14,095 bases of DNA from Gammaproteobacteria bacterium (GCA_013152045.1 JAADGZ010000289.1:1-14095); one strand, 5' to 3'. Positions 7,527 to 13,944 are shown, counted from the stretch's first letter. Numbers and translations: made by a program. Notes: generated from the sequence alone by a model not told the origin.

Positions 7527-8639
7527 ATGGCTTTCAGACTGATCTTCGCCCTTGCCATCAAGGAATTCCTGGCCTTGTTGCGGGACAAGCGTAGCCGCTT
7601 TGTCATCATCGTTCCGCCCATCGTGCAGCTACTGGTATTTAGTTTTGCCGCCACCTACGACATCAACAATGTGCCGGTAGCCATCTACAACGAGGATGGC
7701 AGTGAGGCCGCACGGGAACTGGTCAGCCGCATCGAGGGCTCGCCCAATTTTCAGGTCATCGCCTATATTGACCGGGACAGCGATGTTGCGCCGCTAATCG
7801 ACAACCGCGAGGTGCTGCTGGTGCTGCACATTGGCCAGCGTTTCAGTGCCAATCTGATCCAGGGTAGGAGTGCGCCATTGCAGGCGATAGTGGATGGCCG
7901 CAACTCCAATACGGCAATGATCGCCATGAATTATCTGCGCAGCATAGTACTGGACTACAATCGCAACTGGCTGGCAGCACAAGGTCAAGGCGGTTCGCAG
8001 GTGAACTTGCAGACGCGGGCCTGGTATAACGAAAATTTGCAGTCGCGCTGGTTTATTGTGCCCGGCATTGTCGCCTTGCTGACCCTGGTGGTGACCCTGC
8101 TGGTGACGGCACTCTCGGTGGCGCGGGAGCGCGAGGCGGGCACCTTCGATCAGTTGCTGGTGACACCGCTGCGGCCGCTGGAAATCCTTATCGGCAAGGC
8201 CATTCCCGGCATCGTCATCGGTTTGCTGGAAGCTACGCTGATTATTGTGCTGATGGTGATACTTTTCGATATCCCCTTGCGCGGCAGTCTCGGTGCACTG
8301 TATCTGGGTATTGTGCTGTTCCTGCTCTCTGCCGTCGGTGTCGGCTTGATGATCTCTGCCATTGCCGCGACGCAGCAGCAGGCGGTATTGGGGGCCTTCT
8401 TGTTTCTGGTGCCGGCGGTCATCCTTTCCGGTTTCTCCACGCCCATCGCCAACATGCCGCAGTTGGTGCAGTGGCTGACCTATCTCAATCCGCTGCGCTA
8501 TTTCCTGATTATCGTGCGTGGCGTTGCACTGGAAGGCAATAGTTATGCGCTGTTGATCAACCAGTATTGGCCGATGGTGGTCATCGCCAGCATTACGCTG
8601 ACCCTGGCTGGCTGGCTGTTCCGGCGCCGTATGTATTGA
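7527..8639 (+). CDS. ybhR: ABC-2 type permease, YbhR-like
   Basis: This 370-aa permease is a paralogue of the preceding one and has the same layout. It has an N-terminal helix (F-V-I-I-V-P-P-I-V-Q-L-L-V-F-S-F-A), an external domain of about 130 residues, then five helices. The ABC-2 signature is R-E-R-E-A-G-T-F-D-Q-L-L-V-T-P-L and the later conserved segment is I-L-S-G-F-S-T-P-I-A-N-M-P. The C terminus is W-L-F-R-R-R-M-Y. Its ATG lies 3 bases after the ybhS stop codon with no strong ribosome site of its own, so translation probably depends on coupling. It is the last gene of the exporter operon; no clear intrinsic terminator follows. Confidence 0.9.
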   Translation: MAFRLIFALAIKEFLALLRDKRSRFVIIVPPIVQLLVFSFAATYDINNVPVAIYNEDGSEAARELVSRIEGSPNFQVIAYIDRDSDVAPLIDNREVLLVLHIGQRFSANLIQGRSAPLQAIVDGRNSNTAMIAMNYLRSIVLDYNRNWLAAQGQGGSQVNLQTRAWYNENLQSRWFIVPGIVALLTLVVTLLVTALSVAREREAGTFDQLLVTPLRPLEILIGKAIPGIVIGLLEATLIIVLMVILFDIPLRGSLGALYLGIVLFLLSAVGVGLMISAIAATQQQAVLGAFLFLVPAVILSGFSTPIANMPQLVQWLTYLNPLRYFLIIVRGVALEGNSYALLINQYWPMVVIASITLTLAGWLFRRRMY

Positions 8640-8824
8640 GGGGCGTACACGGGAATTATTGGTCAGGAGTGGATCAGGATAACCACTGAGCGGGCCGTTA
8701 TGTTGTAATGCTGGTTTTGTAAAGGTTCCTCATTCGCTGGTTCAGAAATATCATGAGGACTTTCCAGGCTCGTATCCACCGCTCGACGCCATTCGCTATA
8801 AACACCTTTCTGAATGGTAAACAC
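8640..8824. other. Gap between exporter operon and small membrane protein
   Basis: I see no gene and no terminator with a T-run here. A short inverted repeat, GTGG/CCAC around an A-rich loop, lies near 8671-8688. An in-frame upstream ATG at 8753 could extend the next gene by 24 residues, but that extension is hydrophilic and lacks a ribosome-binding site. Confidence 0.3.
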
Positions 8825-9181
8825 ATGAGCCCGCTAGTAAGCATTAATCATGATGTAAATATTTTGGTCGTCCTGGTACTCGTCGTGCTAGTCGCCCACT
8901 ATGTCAGTGTGCCCGTTTTGTTTTTAAAACCGTTTCGTCGCTTCACGCCCAATGTGGTGACGCTACTCACCTGGGGTGGCTTGTGTGGTGGGGTTTCTGT
9001 TGCAGGTATTTTTGATGTAAAACCGCGTAGCTTTTTTGCAATTGATACGCTGGCGGGAGCTGCTTGGGTATTGCTCTACATGGGATTGGGGCGCATCGTG
9101 ACGAGGGCTTGGCTTAACGAAAGCATTTACGTGATTGGCTTCATCAGTCTGGCGATTATAACCGTTGTGGTGGTGCGCTAG
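8825..9181 (+). CDS. Small integral membrane protein, unknown function
   Basis: This is a 118-aa protein if started at ATG 8825 (M-S-P-L-V-S-I-N-H-D), or 142 aa from ATG 8753. I chose the shorter form because the first hydrophobic helix (about residues 12-33, I-L-V-V-L-V-L-V-V-L-V-A-H-Y) then sits at a normal distance from the start. Further helices lie near 45-61, 72-88 and 101-117, so four membrane passes are likely. I recognise no family. The base composition resembles that of its neighbours and the protein is compact and uninterrupted, which supports a real gene. It lies about 70 bp upstream of the MarC-family gene on the same strand and may share a transcript with it. Confidence 0.6.
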   Translation: MSPLVSINHDVNILVVLVLVVLVAHYVSVPVLFLKPFRRFTPNVVTLLTWGGLCGGVSVAGIFDVKPRSFFAIDTLAGAAWVLLYMGLGRIVTRAWLNESIYVIGFISLAIITVVVVR

Positions 9182-9250
9182 GTGCGGGCGTATCTTCATC
9201 GCTGCCGCAGATAAAGCTGGAATAATCCCGTACTATAGAGAACAAACATT

Positions 9251-9886
9251 ATGCTTGATTACGCAGAATACATAAAAATATTTATTGGTTTGTTGGCCAT
9301 CGTCAATCCGTTTGGGGTGATACCGCTCTTTATCAGTATGACCGCTGGTGAGGGTGTAACCCAATGTCGTAAAACAGTCAATTTGGTGGCCTTGGGTGTC
9401 ATCATTATCCTGTTGGTGACGCTGTTTTTTGGCGAGCTGCTGTTGCAGTTTTTCGGCATCACTATCGATTCGTTCCGGGTCGGTGGCGGCATCTTAATAT
9501 TGTTGATGGCCATCGCTATGTTGCACGCGAAAACCAGTCATATTAAACAGACGGATGAAGAGGCTGACGAGTTGGTCGAGAAGGAGTCTGTCGCCATCGT
9601 GCCGCTAGCTATGCCGCTGCTGGCTGGGCCGGGAGCGATCAGTACCGTGATACTGGCTGCGCATAAATCAAACGGCGTTGGTCATTACTCGATCATCGTA
9701 TTGGGTATCTTATTGTTGAGCCTGATTGTCTGGGGTGTGCTGCGGTTGTCGCCGTGGATAGCCGATCGCATCAGTGCCACGGGAATCAACATCATCACTC
9801 GTATCATGGGACTGATACTGGCGGCGATTGCAATTGAATTTATCGCCAATGGTTTGAAAGGGCTGTTTCCGGTACTGGCGGGATGA
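9251..9886 (+). CDS. MarC-family inner-membrane protein (YchE/YhgN-like)
   Basis: This 211-aa protein has six hydrophobic helices. Diagnostic MarC/UPF0056 segments are A-I-V-N-P-F-G-V-I-P-L-F (16-27), F-R-V-G-G-G-I-L-I-L (75-84) and V-P-L-A-M-P-L-L-A-G-P-G-A-I-S-T (117-132), followed by a last helix with A-A-I-A-I-E-F-I-A-N-G-L. The loop between helices 3 and 4 is acidic (E-E-A-D-E-L-V-E-K-E). The length is normal and the protein complete. Despite the name, MarC proteins have no proven role in antibiotic resistance, and their function in the membrane remains unclear. The ATG at 9251 has only a weak upstream purine stretch (AGAGAA). I do not assign a specific symbol because several paralogues share these motifs. 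Confidence 0.9.
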   Translation: MLDYAEYIKIFIGLLAIVNPFGVIPLFISMTAGEGVTQCRKTVNLVALGVIIILLVTLFFGELLLQFFGITIDSFRVGGGILILLMAIAMLHAKTSHIKQTDEEADELVEKESVAIVPLAMPLLAGPGAISTVILAAHKSNGVGHYSIIVLGILLLSLIVWGVLRLSPWIADRISATGINIITRIMGLILAAIAIEFIANGLKGLFPVLAG

Positions 9887-9911
9887 CCGCCTGTAAATGT
9901 GTAGAGAAAAT

Positions 9912-10198
9912 ATGACACCAAACCAAGTACCACCAAATAATCCTCATTTCGCGGACACGTTGTTAGGGAAATCGAGAAGGGCGTTATTCAGTGCCTTACA
10001 AAGTAGCGAGCAGGGGCTGGGTAATAAGGAAGCCGATCGGCGCCAACAAACTTATGTACTCAATCAGATTCAGTTTTACCGCAGCTATTCTCTCTGGCGG
10101 ATGTTGTTACAGAAATTTATTGCCTTCGGTTTCCGCTGCTGTTGCTGGTGGTGCTCTCCTTTTGGGCGAACAGCCTTAAGTTCAGGCTAGGGCTATTG
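9912..10198 (+). pseudogene. P-type cation ATPase, N-terminal remnant
   Basis: The reading frame from ATG 9912 (M-T-P-N-Q-V-P-P) shows a cation-ATPase N-terminal domain. It runs F-S-A-L-Q-S-S-E-Q-G-L-G-N-K-E-A-D-R-R-Q-Q-T-Y and then N-Q-I-Q-F, the pattern that precedes the first helix of Mg2+/Ca2+-type P-type ATPases. At about 10128-10133 the frame breaks. In another frame the sequence continues F-P-L-L-L-L-V-V-L-S-F-W-A-N-S, a plausible first transmembrane helix, and ends at a TGA near 10198. Nothing of the phosphorylation (DKTGT) or ATP-binding domains follows, so about 90% of the gene is missing. It starts 25 bp after the MarC-family stop and may once have been co-transcribed with it. Confidence 0.65.
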
Positions 10199-10394
10199 CC
10201 TGATAGGGGGCAGTGAACGCTCTGTTAACGCTGCCAGCGAATTAGGTTGGCCTCGGCAGGAATCTGTGTTTCGCTATGATAGGGGATGCCCCGCGCAGTG
10301 CAATTTGTGTCAGGACGCGTGGTCTCAATATTTGCGATGTAGCTATAGCCGTGAATAGCGCCAGCTCACCGTAGCTTCATAGAGCCTTTTCCAT
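10199..10394. other. Gap without a recognisable gene
   Basis: After the P-type ATPase remnant I find no credible coding sequence on either strand in about 200 bases. It may be eroded DNA left from the deletion that removed the rest of the ATPase gene. Confidence 0.3.
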
Positions 10395-10484
10395 TTATAA
10401 AAAGTTTCTCTGCATCGGCCAAAATGACGGCATGCCTTTGAGATATTCTTGGCGTAATTGAGAACGTTGCGCTTTAATATTCAT
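10395..10484 (-). CDS. Small 29-codon ORF, unknown; possibly a truncated gene start
   Basis: On the minus strand an ATG (10484-10482) follows GGAG with good spacing (GGAGCAAGAGAAATG). It opens a 29-codon frame, M-N-I-K-A-Q-R-S-Q-L-R-Q-E-Y-L then K-G-M-P-S-F-W-P-M, that ends at TAA (10397-10395). The codons look natural (basic amphipathic start, then an aromatic patch), so it may be the 5' stub of a longer gene whose body was lost. I do not recognise the family. A strong palindrome that could serve as an operator lies 26 bases upstream. Confidence 0.35.
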   Translation of the reverse strand: MNIKAQRSQLRQEYLKGMPSFWPMQRNFL

Positions 10485-10509
10485 TTCTCTTGCTCCTAGC
10501 TAGCTTATA

Positions 10510-10527
10510 TTGACAGTGTCAACTGTC
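10510..10527 (-). promoter_or_regulatory. Palindrome TTGACA-C-TGTCAA, possible operator/promoter
   Basis: The minus strand carries TTGACACTGTCAA, a perfect palindrome of two 6-base arms around one base (10510-10522). It overlaps a second inverted pair, GACAGT and ACTGTC (10512-10527). TTGACA is also a consensus -35 element, present here on both strands. Such nested symmetry is typical of a dimeric repressor site (TetR-like or similar), though the regulator is not in the window. A TATAAG sequence lies just downstream, but its spacing to a -35 is not ideal. The site lies upstream of the 29-codon ORF. Confidence 0.45.
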
Positions 10528-10529
10528 TG

Positions 10530-10834
10530 CCTAGGTTAAGATTTTTATAGTTTAAGGTGTTTTATATAGGAGTTTTTTTACCCTTCATTTTTGAAAAATC
10601 GTAGTGAGCTTTCATTTTCTTTCACTCCAATAATCGATTGTGTCGCTACGCCATAACATCGCAAGCTCGTCTCTGGCTACGCAGCACTGCCTCTATAGCT
10701 AACTATTTTTTCTCCATCATTCGCTAACGCTCTTAATTCCGAAACAAATAATCAGCGTTGACTATCGGCGACTAATCGCCTCCGCTTCGCTCTCCCTGGC
10801 GATCAGCGATTGTTCTTCATCTATATCTGCTTTT
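10530..10834. other. Non-coding stretch with attC-like inverted repeat (10772-10806)
   Basis: I find no gene here. CTAATCGCC (10772-10780) and GGCGATCAG (10798-10806) form an 8-of-9 inverted repeat around CCGCTTCGCT (10782-10791). The central motif is the same as in the clear attC-like site at 11628-11690. GCTAAC and CATAAC core-like hexamers occur several times upstream (near 10652, 10697 and 10722). This could be one or more decayed cassette recombination sites next to the IS110 relic, but no single site has all the expected parts. Confidence 0.3.
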
Positions 10835-11589
10835 TTAGCCGAATTCCTCTACGAGGAGGGCTTTGATGTCAGCGTCATCAATTCTGCTCGCATCAAAGGC
10901 TTTGCACAAAGTGAGCTCCTTCGCACTAAAACGATGCGCAAGATGCCTCTCTCATCGCCCGCTTTGTCAGACCATGCAGCCGTCTCTATGGCAACCTGAG
11001 CCTGTCTCTATCCGACAGCTCAAAGCCATGGTTAAACGCCTTGACGCTTTAATCGAAATGCAACAGCAAGAAGTTAATCGACTTGATGTCGCTGAGTCGG
11101 TCATCCAGACTGAAATCCAAAGCCATATAGAGCAACTCAATTTACGTATTCAACAACTTCGCCAAGATATTCGCTCGCATATCGATAATGATCCTGACCT
11201 TAAGCATCAAAACGACTTATTGCTATCCATCCCCGGCATCGGCGAAAAAACTATTGCTTGCCTGCCCATTTCCATACCATTGCTCGCTTCGACCAAGCTA
11301 AAAAACTCGCCGTGTTTTGAGGGGGCACGCCGCGTGAGCGTCAATCAGGGAATATGACAAGGCATGCCCGTATGTCTAAAACCGGCTCCGCGCATCTACG
11401 CAAGGCTCTCTTCTTTCCTGCCATGGTGGCGCTACGTTACAACCCTGTCTTGATTCAACTCAATCAGCACCTAACGGCTAAAGGTAAATCATCATCGGCG
11501 CCGCGATGCGTAAACTCGTCCATATCATCTATGGCGTACTGAAAAACAATACACCCTTTAATCCAAATCTTATCGCAGAAAATCCTTGA
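10835..11589 (+). pseudogene. IS110/IS1111-family transposase, truncated and frameshifted
   Basis: Pieced across frames, the sequence reads L-A-E-F-L-Y-E-E-G-F-D-V-S-V-I-N and K-T-D-A-Q-D-A-S-L-I-A-R-F from the RuvC-like DEDD domain. It then has P-S-L-W-Q-P, a coiled coil, L-L-S-I-P-G-I-G-E-K-T-I of the Transposase_20 domain, and M-S-K-T-G-S-A-H-L-R-K-A-L. The frame ends at TGA 11587-11589. The first 60 or so residues, including the first catalytic Asp, are missing. I count at least five lesions: frameshifts near 10932, 10964, 11263 and 11489, and an in-frame TGA at 11318. It is therefore dead. It ends about 40 bp from an attC-like site, and IS1111-type elements are known to target attC sites. 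Confidence 0.85.
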
Positions 11590-11627
11590 TCTCCAAGATG
11601 GTATCTGACTCCTTGATTACCGCTCTT

Positions 11628-11690
11628 GCTAACCGGCCATTTATACGCTGTTTCGCTTCGCTACTCTTTGTGTAAATGGCTGGGTTAAGC
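11628..11690 (-). other. attC-like cassette recombination site (behind brnTA)
   Basis: This is the best attC candidate in the window. Its outer arms pair imperfectly: GCTAACCGGCCATTTATAC (11628-11646) against the complement of 11670-11690, which contains GTAAATGGC and GGGTTAAGC. Read on the minus strand the site opens with GCTTAAC, a perfect RYYYAAC core, and closes with GTTAGC, close to GTTRRRY. The centre holds CGCTTCGCT. The brnA stop codon (TAG) touches the R'' core, as is usual for integron cassettes. Size (63 bp) and symmetry fit attC sites, though I could not fold it or score it by model. Confidence 0.65.
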
Positions 11691-11932
11691 TACTTGTTAG
11701 CATTTTTTTGGTGTGCCACATACTCATCGAGTAATTGCCGAATCATTTTTTGATACTGCATGTGATGTTTTTTTGCAGTATCTTTAAAATAGGCAACACT
11801 CTCTGAACTAAGAGAGATTGTAACTTTAGTATTTTGTTGTTTAAGTGCAAGCTCTTCAGGTGATGGTAAAAAATCAGGTACTAGATTTAAATTACCGATT
11901 GGCTCGTTACTATATTGAATTGTTTTGCTCAT
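11690..11932 (-). CDS. brnA: BrnA-like / CopG-type antitoxin
   Basis: This 80-aa protein starts M-S-K-T-I-Q-Y. Its middle (F-L-P-S-P-E-E-L-A-L-K) is the toxin-contacting stretch typical of BrnA. The C-terminal half is a ribbon-helix-helix: a K-V-T-I-S-L-S strand, then helices S-V-A-Y-F-K-D-T-A-K-K and Y-Q-K-M-I-R-Q-L-L-D-E-Y-V. BrnA proteins neutralise BrnT and bind the operon's operator as dimers. The ATG at 11932 lies inside brnT, giving a 23-bp overlap. AAAGG precedes it. A longer upstream frame exists, but it is only a shadow of brnT. The gene ends exactly at the attC-like site, so toxin and antitoxin form one mobile cassette. Confidence 0.85.
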   Translation of the reverse strand: MSKTIQYSNEPIGNLNLVPDFLPSPEELALKQQNTKVTISLSSESVAYFKDTAKKHHMQYQKMIRQLLDEYVAHQKNANK

Positions 11933-12200
11933 AGATTTTTTTACCTTTACGCCAATAACCTGCACCAAAAATACGGATGCAACCAGACCGATAAGTAAAC
12001 CGAACAGTGAGAATGCCACTGCCTTGTTCGTTTAAGCCAAAACAATAATATCGTTTTTCATTTTGGCTGTGCTCCAAATCTTCAGCAATAACACGGTTTG
12101 TATCTAGGAAAGCATGTTGTGCTTCATAGAATGTAACATCATGTTTTCGTTGATTTTCCAGGTTTTTTGTATCATCCCATTCGAAGTCCTGTTCAGTCAT
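11910..12200 (-). CDS. brnT: BrnT family ribonuclease toxin
   Basis: This 96-aa protein shows the BrnT (DUF497) pattern. It starts with F-E-W-D-D-T-K-N and N-Q-R-K-H-D-V-T-F-Y-E-A, continues with A-F-L-D and E-K-R-Y-Y-C-F-G-L, and ends with I-R-I-F-G-A-G-Y-W-R-K-G-K-K-I-Y-E. BrnT toxins have a RelE-like fold and cut RNA to stop growth. In most members the last motif is I-I-S-A-R-x-A-T-R-x-E-R-x-x-Y. Here the A-R-x-A is changed to A-G-Y-W, so a residue often thought important (the Arg) is missing and toxin activity may be reduced. The gene starts right after a -10-like box, with no Shine-Dalgarno. It is the first gene of a toxin-antitoxin cassette with its own promoter, as is common for such cassettes in integrons. 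Confidence 0.88.
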   Translation of the reverse strand: MTEQDFEWDDTKNLENQRKHDVTFYEAQHAFLDTNRVIAEDLEHSQNEKRYYCFGLNEQGSGILTVRFTYRSGCIRIFGAGYWRKGKKIYEQNNSI

Positions 12201-12206
12201 GAGATA

Positions 12207-12237
12207 AATATAGCATTGATATGGCTAAATAGCCATA
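12207..12237 (-). promoter_or_regulatory. brnTA promoter with palindromic operator
   Basis: On the minus strand a -10 box TATATT (12212-12207) has, 17 bases upstream, a weak -35 TGGCTA (12235-12230). A perfect palindrome, TATGGCTAAATAGCCATA (12220-12237), covers that -35 and half of the spacer. This is what would be expected for autorepression by the BrnA dimer. The -10 box lies only 6 bases before the brnT ATG, so the transcript would be nearly leaderless. Box assignment is by eye. Confidence 0.6.
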
Positions 12238-12254
12238 CTTTAGCTTTTATGTGT

Positions 12255-12304
12255 GCTAACGCCATGCTTTAGCCAGTCCGATGCAGCTATTTGTCAGCTG
12301 ATGC
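12255..12304 (-). other. Possible attC site between brnTA and the membrane-protein cassette
   Basis: GCTAAC (12255-12260; GTTAGC on the minus strand) has the form of a cassette R' core. It precedes the brnTA promoter, and the region begins directly after the stop codon of the 12305-12964 gene. Short repeats (CAGCTGA, AGCTGCAT, GCTAAAGCATGG) suggest hairpin potential, but I do not see a full long inverted repeat or a clear R'' core. Position relative to the genes is the main support. Confidence 0.4.
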
Positions 12305-12964
12305 CTATACCAAAACACAAAAAGCCACCAATAAAAGCAAGCTCAAATTAATCACCCCCATCTGTTTTAGCATTCTTACTACCATCTTTCTTCCTTCTTC
12401 TTTCGTTGGCGCTGATTCTCGGATAACTATATATGCAGGACGCATTGACCATTTATTCATAGAAAATATAGCCGAGAACATCAAAACTACGCCAAACATA
12501 ATTTCCAACAACCCGCGAGAGGATAAATTGTCATAAAATCTGGGCAAGGTATCCGCGTAATAGAAATATCCCCCTGCATATATAATTACCAAAAATACAA
12601 TATTTATTACATTAGACTGAAGAGCAAACAACGAAACATTTCTCTGGGTTTGATAAAACATATTGAACATAGATCCGTGACTCACGATGGCCTTAACTAA
12701 TTCTTTTCTATTGTGTGATAAATGAAGCGCCATTCGTATCTTCGAAATGTACTGGCCTGTGAGAAACGCATACATCATCCCTATGATTCCAAGAGCAATA
12801 AATGTCGCTCTCTTTGGAATGGAAATATTTTGAAAAATATAATCATGAGAAGATGATATTGATAAAACCAAAATAGCAAAAGACAACGATAACACCCAAC
12901 GAGAGACTTTCGCTAAGCTTTCGAGGTAACTATCAATTCGTGATATTTCGTTGAATTCGGCCAT
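12305..12964 (-). CDS. Five-helix membrane protein, unknown function (cassette gene)
   Basis: This 219-aa protein has an amphipathic N terminus (M-A-E-F-N-E-I-S-R-I-D-S-Y-L-E-S) and about five membrane helices (22-38, 53-70, 116-136, 151-168, 202-219). A soluble loop of about 45 residues lies between helices 2 and 3, rich in H, K and R (H-L-S-H-N-R-K-E-L-V-K-A-I-V-S-H). I recognise no family. The ATG follows only 8-10 bases after an attC-like core (GCATTAGCTG), and the TAG stop is followed at once by the next attC candidate. This is the compact gene-plus-site arrangement of integron cassettes, many of which encode unknown membrane proteins. No ribosome site of its own is evident. Confidence 0.75.
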   Translation of the reverse strand: MAEFNEISRIDSYLESLAKVSRWVLSLSFAILVLSISSSHDYIFQNISIPKRATFIALGIIGMMYAFLTGQYISKIRMALHLSHNRKELVKAIVSHGSMFNMFYQTQRNVSLFALQSNVINIVFLVIIYAGGYFYYADTLPRFYDNLSSRGLLEIMFGVVLMFSAIFSMNKWSMRPAYIVIRESAPTKEEGRKMVVRMLKQMGVINLSLLLLVAFCVLV

Positions 12965-12967
12965 TTA

Positions 12968-13078
12968 TTTCAGCTAATGCTTAAGCGCGCGACTTTTGAA
13001 CTAGCACCACTTTTGCGCGTCCGGCGTGTAGAACACGCGTAGTTGATTTGATTTGTGCGGTTTGAATGATTTGTTATG
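12968..13078 (-). other. attC-like site behind the two-gene membrane cassette
   Basis: On the minus strand, GCATAAC (13078-13072) begins 7 bases after the stop of the upstream cassette's second gene, and a GCATTAGC end (12975-12968) lies just before the next ATG. Such GCATAAC...TTAGC ends are common R'' and R' cores of attC sites. The about 110-bp interior includes a perfect hairpin, GCGTGT-TCT-ACACGC (13024-13038), but the long outer arms pair poorly by eye. Position and end motifs are the main support. Confidence 0.5.
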
Positions 13079-13085
13079 CATTTTT

Positions 13086-13433
13086 TCATTTGAATATATC
13101 AATGATGATACTCACTAAACCATATATAGCTAGAATTGATACCAAAAGAATAATGATTCCTATCCATATAAATAGTTTCCAGCTCCATTCTGAAGATTCA
13201 TCTTCAGGTGGCTTTTCTGCTATTTCTATATGTGTAAATGGCGCGTAGTGTTCATTATCCACTTCGTTGATACTTAATTCGTGACGTCCCATTTGTTTTT
13301 GTTCAGATATTCTTTGTAGCTCCGAAGTAAGGGCCTCTAACCCTTTTTGAGAAGTGTAAAGAACTGTAGGCCCACAACAAGTGTCACCTTTTTCATCTTT
13401 TTCGTATTCTGTTTCGTACCAATGCTCTTTCAT
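13086..13433 (-). CDS. Small C-terminally anchored membrane protein, unknown
   Basis: This 115-aa protein starts M-K-E-H-W-Y-E-T-E-Y-E-K-D-E-K-G. Its first 85 residues are hydrophilic and acidic with a C-C-G-P patch, followed by a strong single helix near the C terminus (W-K-L-F-I-W-I-G-I-I-I-L-L-V-S-I-L, about 87-112). A soluble head held by a C-terminal anchor is therefore likely. The ATG at 13433 overlaps the stop of the upstream gene as ATGA, so the two are translationally coupled and probably work together. A longer frame upstream of this ATG is only an artefact within the neighbour. I do not recognise the family. Confidence 0.75.
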   Translation of the reverse strand: MKEHWYETEYEKDEKGDTCCGPTVLYTSQKGLEALTSELQRISEQKQMGRHELSINEVDNEHYAPFTHIEIAEKPPEDESSEWSWKLFIWIGIIILLVSILAIYGLVSIIIDIFK

Positions 13434-13927
13434 GTTTTTTTGCGCACATACTGGACTGAATAATAAATTGTTGCTCCGACTAGCGCACTGTAAATACAAA
13501 ACTGATGTAACTGAGATACAGTAATTATCCCTAGCAATTCATTCTGTTGAGTCAATGGGTAATATAGCTCCACGTCACTATGCATTATGCTATCAAGTAT
13601 CACATGACTATACGTGCCTATAAATGCGCTTAAGAACGAAACCCACCACCTAATTTTTATAGAATTCTCTTTTTTAGAGACTCCTAATATTCTCAACCCA
13701 ATTTCAGATAAGTATTTTCCAGACAACGCAGAAAACACTGCTAATAATGTTGCACCAACATAAGTATGAGAAAAACCATGCAAATGTCCTTCACCTGTTA
13801 CAAGAACAAATAATGGCTGAATATCCATTACTATTTGTGCCCAACCAAACACCATTAAACTAAAGCTACTCTGTAGTATTGCCTTCACCAGTATTCCTGG
13901 CCCCATGTGAAAAGGCGTAAATGGCAC
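13430..13927 (-). CDS. YdjM-like membrane protein (metal-dependent hydrolase-type family)
   Basis: This 165-aa protein starts M-P-F-T-P-F-H-M-G-P-G, a start I have often seen in cassette-borne membrane proteins. It has about four helices and histidine-rich motifs H48-L-H50-G-F-S-H54 and S-H108-V-I-L-D112 followed by M-H116-S-D118. These resemble the conserved His/Asp residues of the YdjM/DUF457 'membrane-bound metal-dependent hydrolase' family. Enzyme activity in that family is not proven. The start is GTG at 13927 with a good ribosome site (AAAGGAG, 6 bases upstream). It directly follows an attC-like core and is the first gene of a two-gene cassette; its stop overlaps the next start. Confidence 0.75.
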   Translation of the reverse strand: MPFTPFHMGPGILVKAILQSSFSLMVFGWAQIVMDIQPLFVLVTGEGHLHGFSHTYVGATLLAVFSALSGKYLSEIGLRILGVSKKENSIKIRWWVSFLSAFIGTYSHVILDSIMHSDVELYYPLTQQNELLGIITVSQLHQFCIYSALVGATIYYSVQYVRKKT

Positions 13928-13944
13928 TCAATTCTCCTTTAAAA

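Noticed and set aside
11933..12019. N-terminal hydrophobic extension of BrnA (frame opening at 12019)
   Set aside because: This part lies entirely inside brnT in another frame. BrnA proteins start near M-S-K, and ATG 11932 has an AAAGG site.
13434..13499. 22-residue N-terminal extension of the small C-terminally anchored protein
   Set aside because: It lies within the YdjM-like gene in another frame; ATG 13433 gives a classic ATGA overlap.
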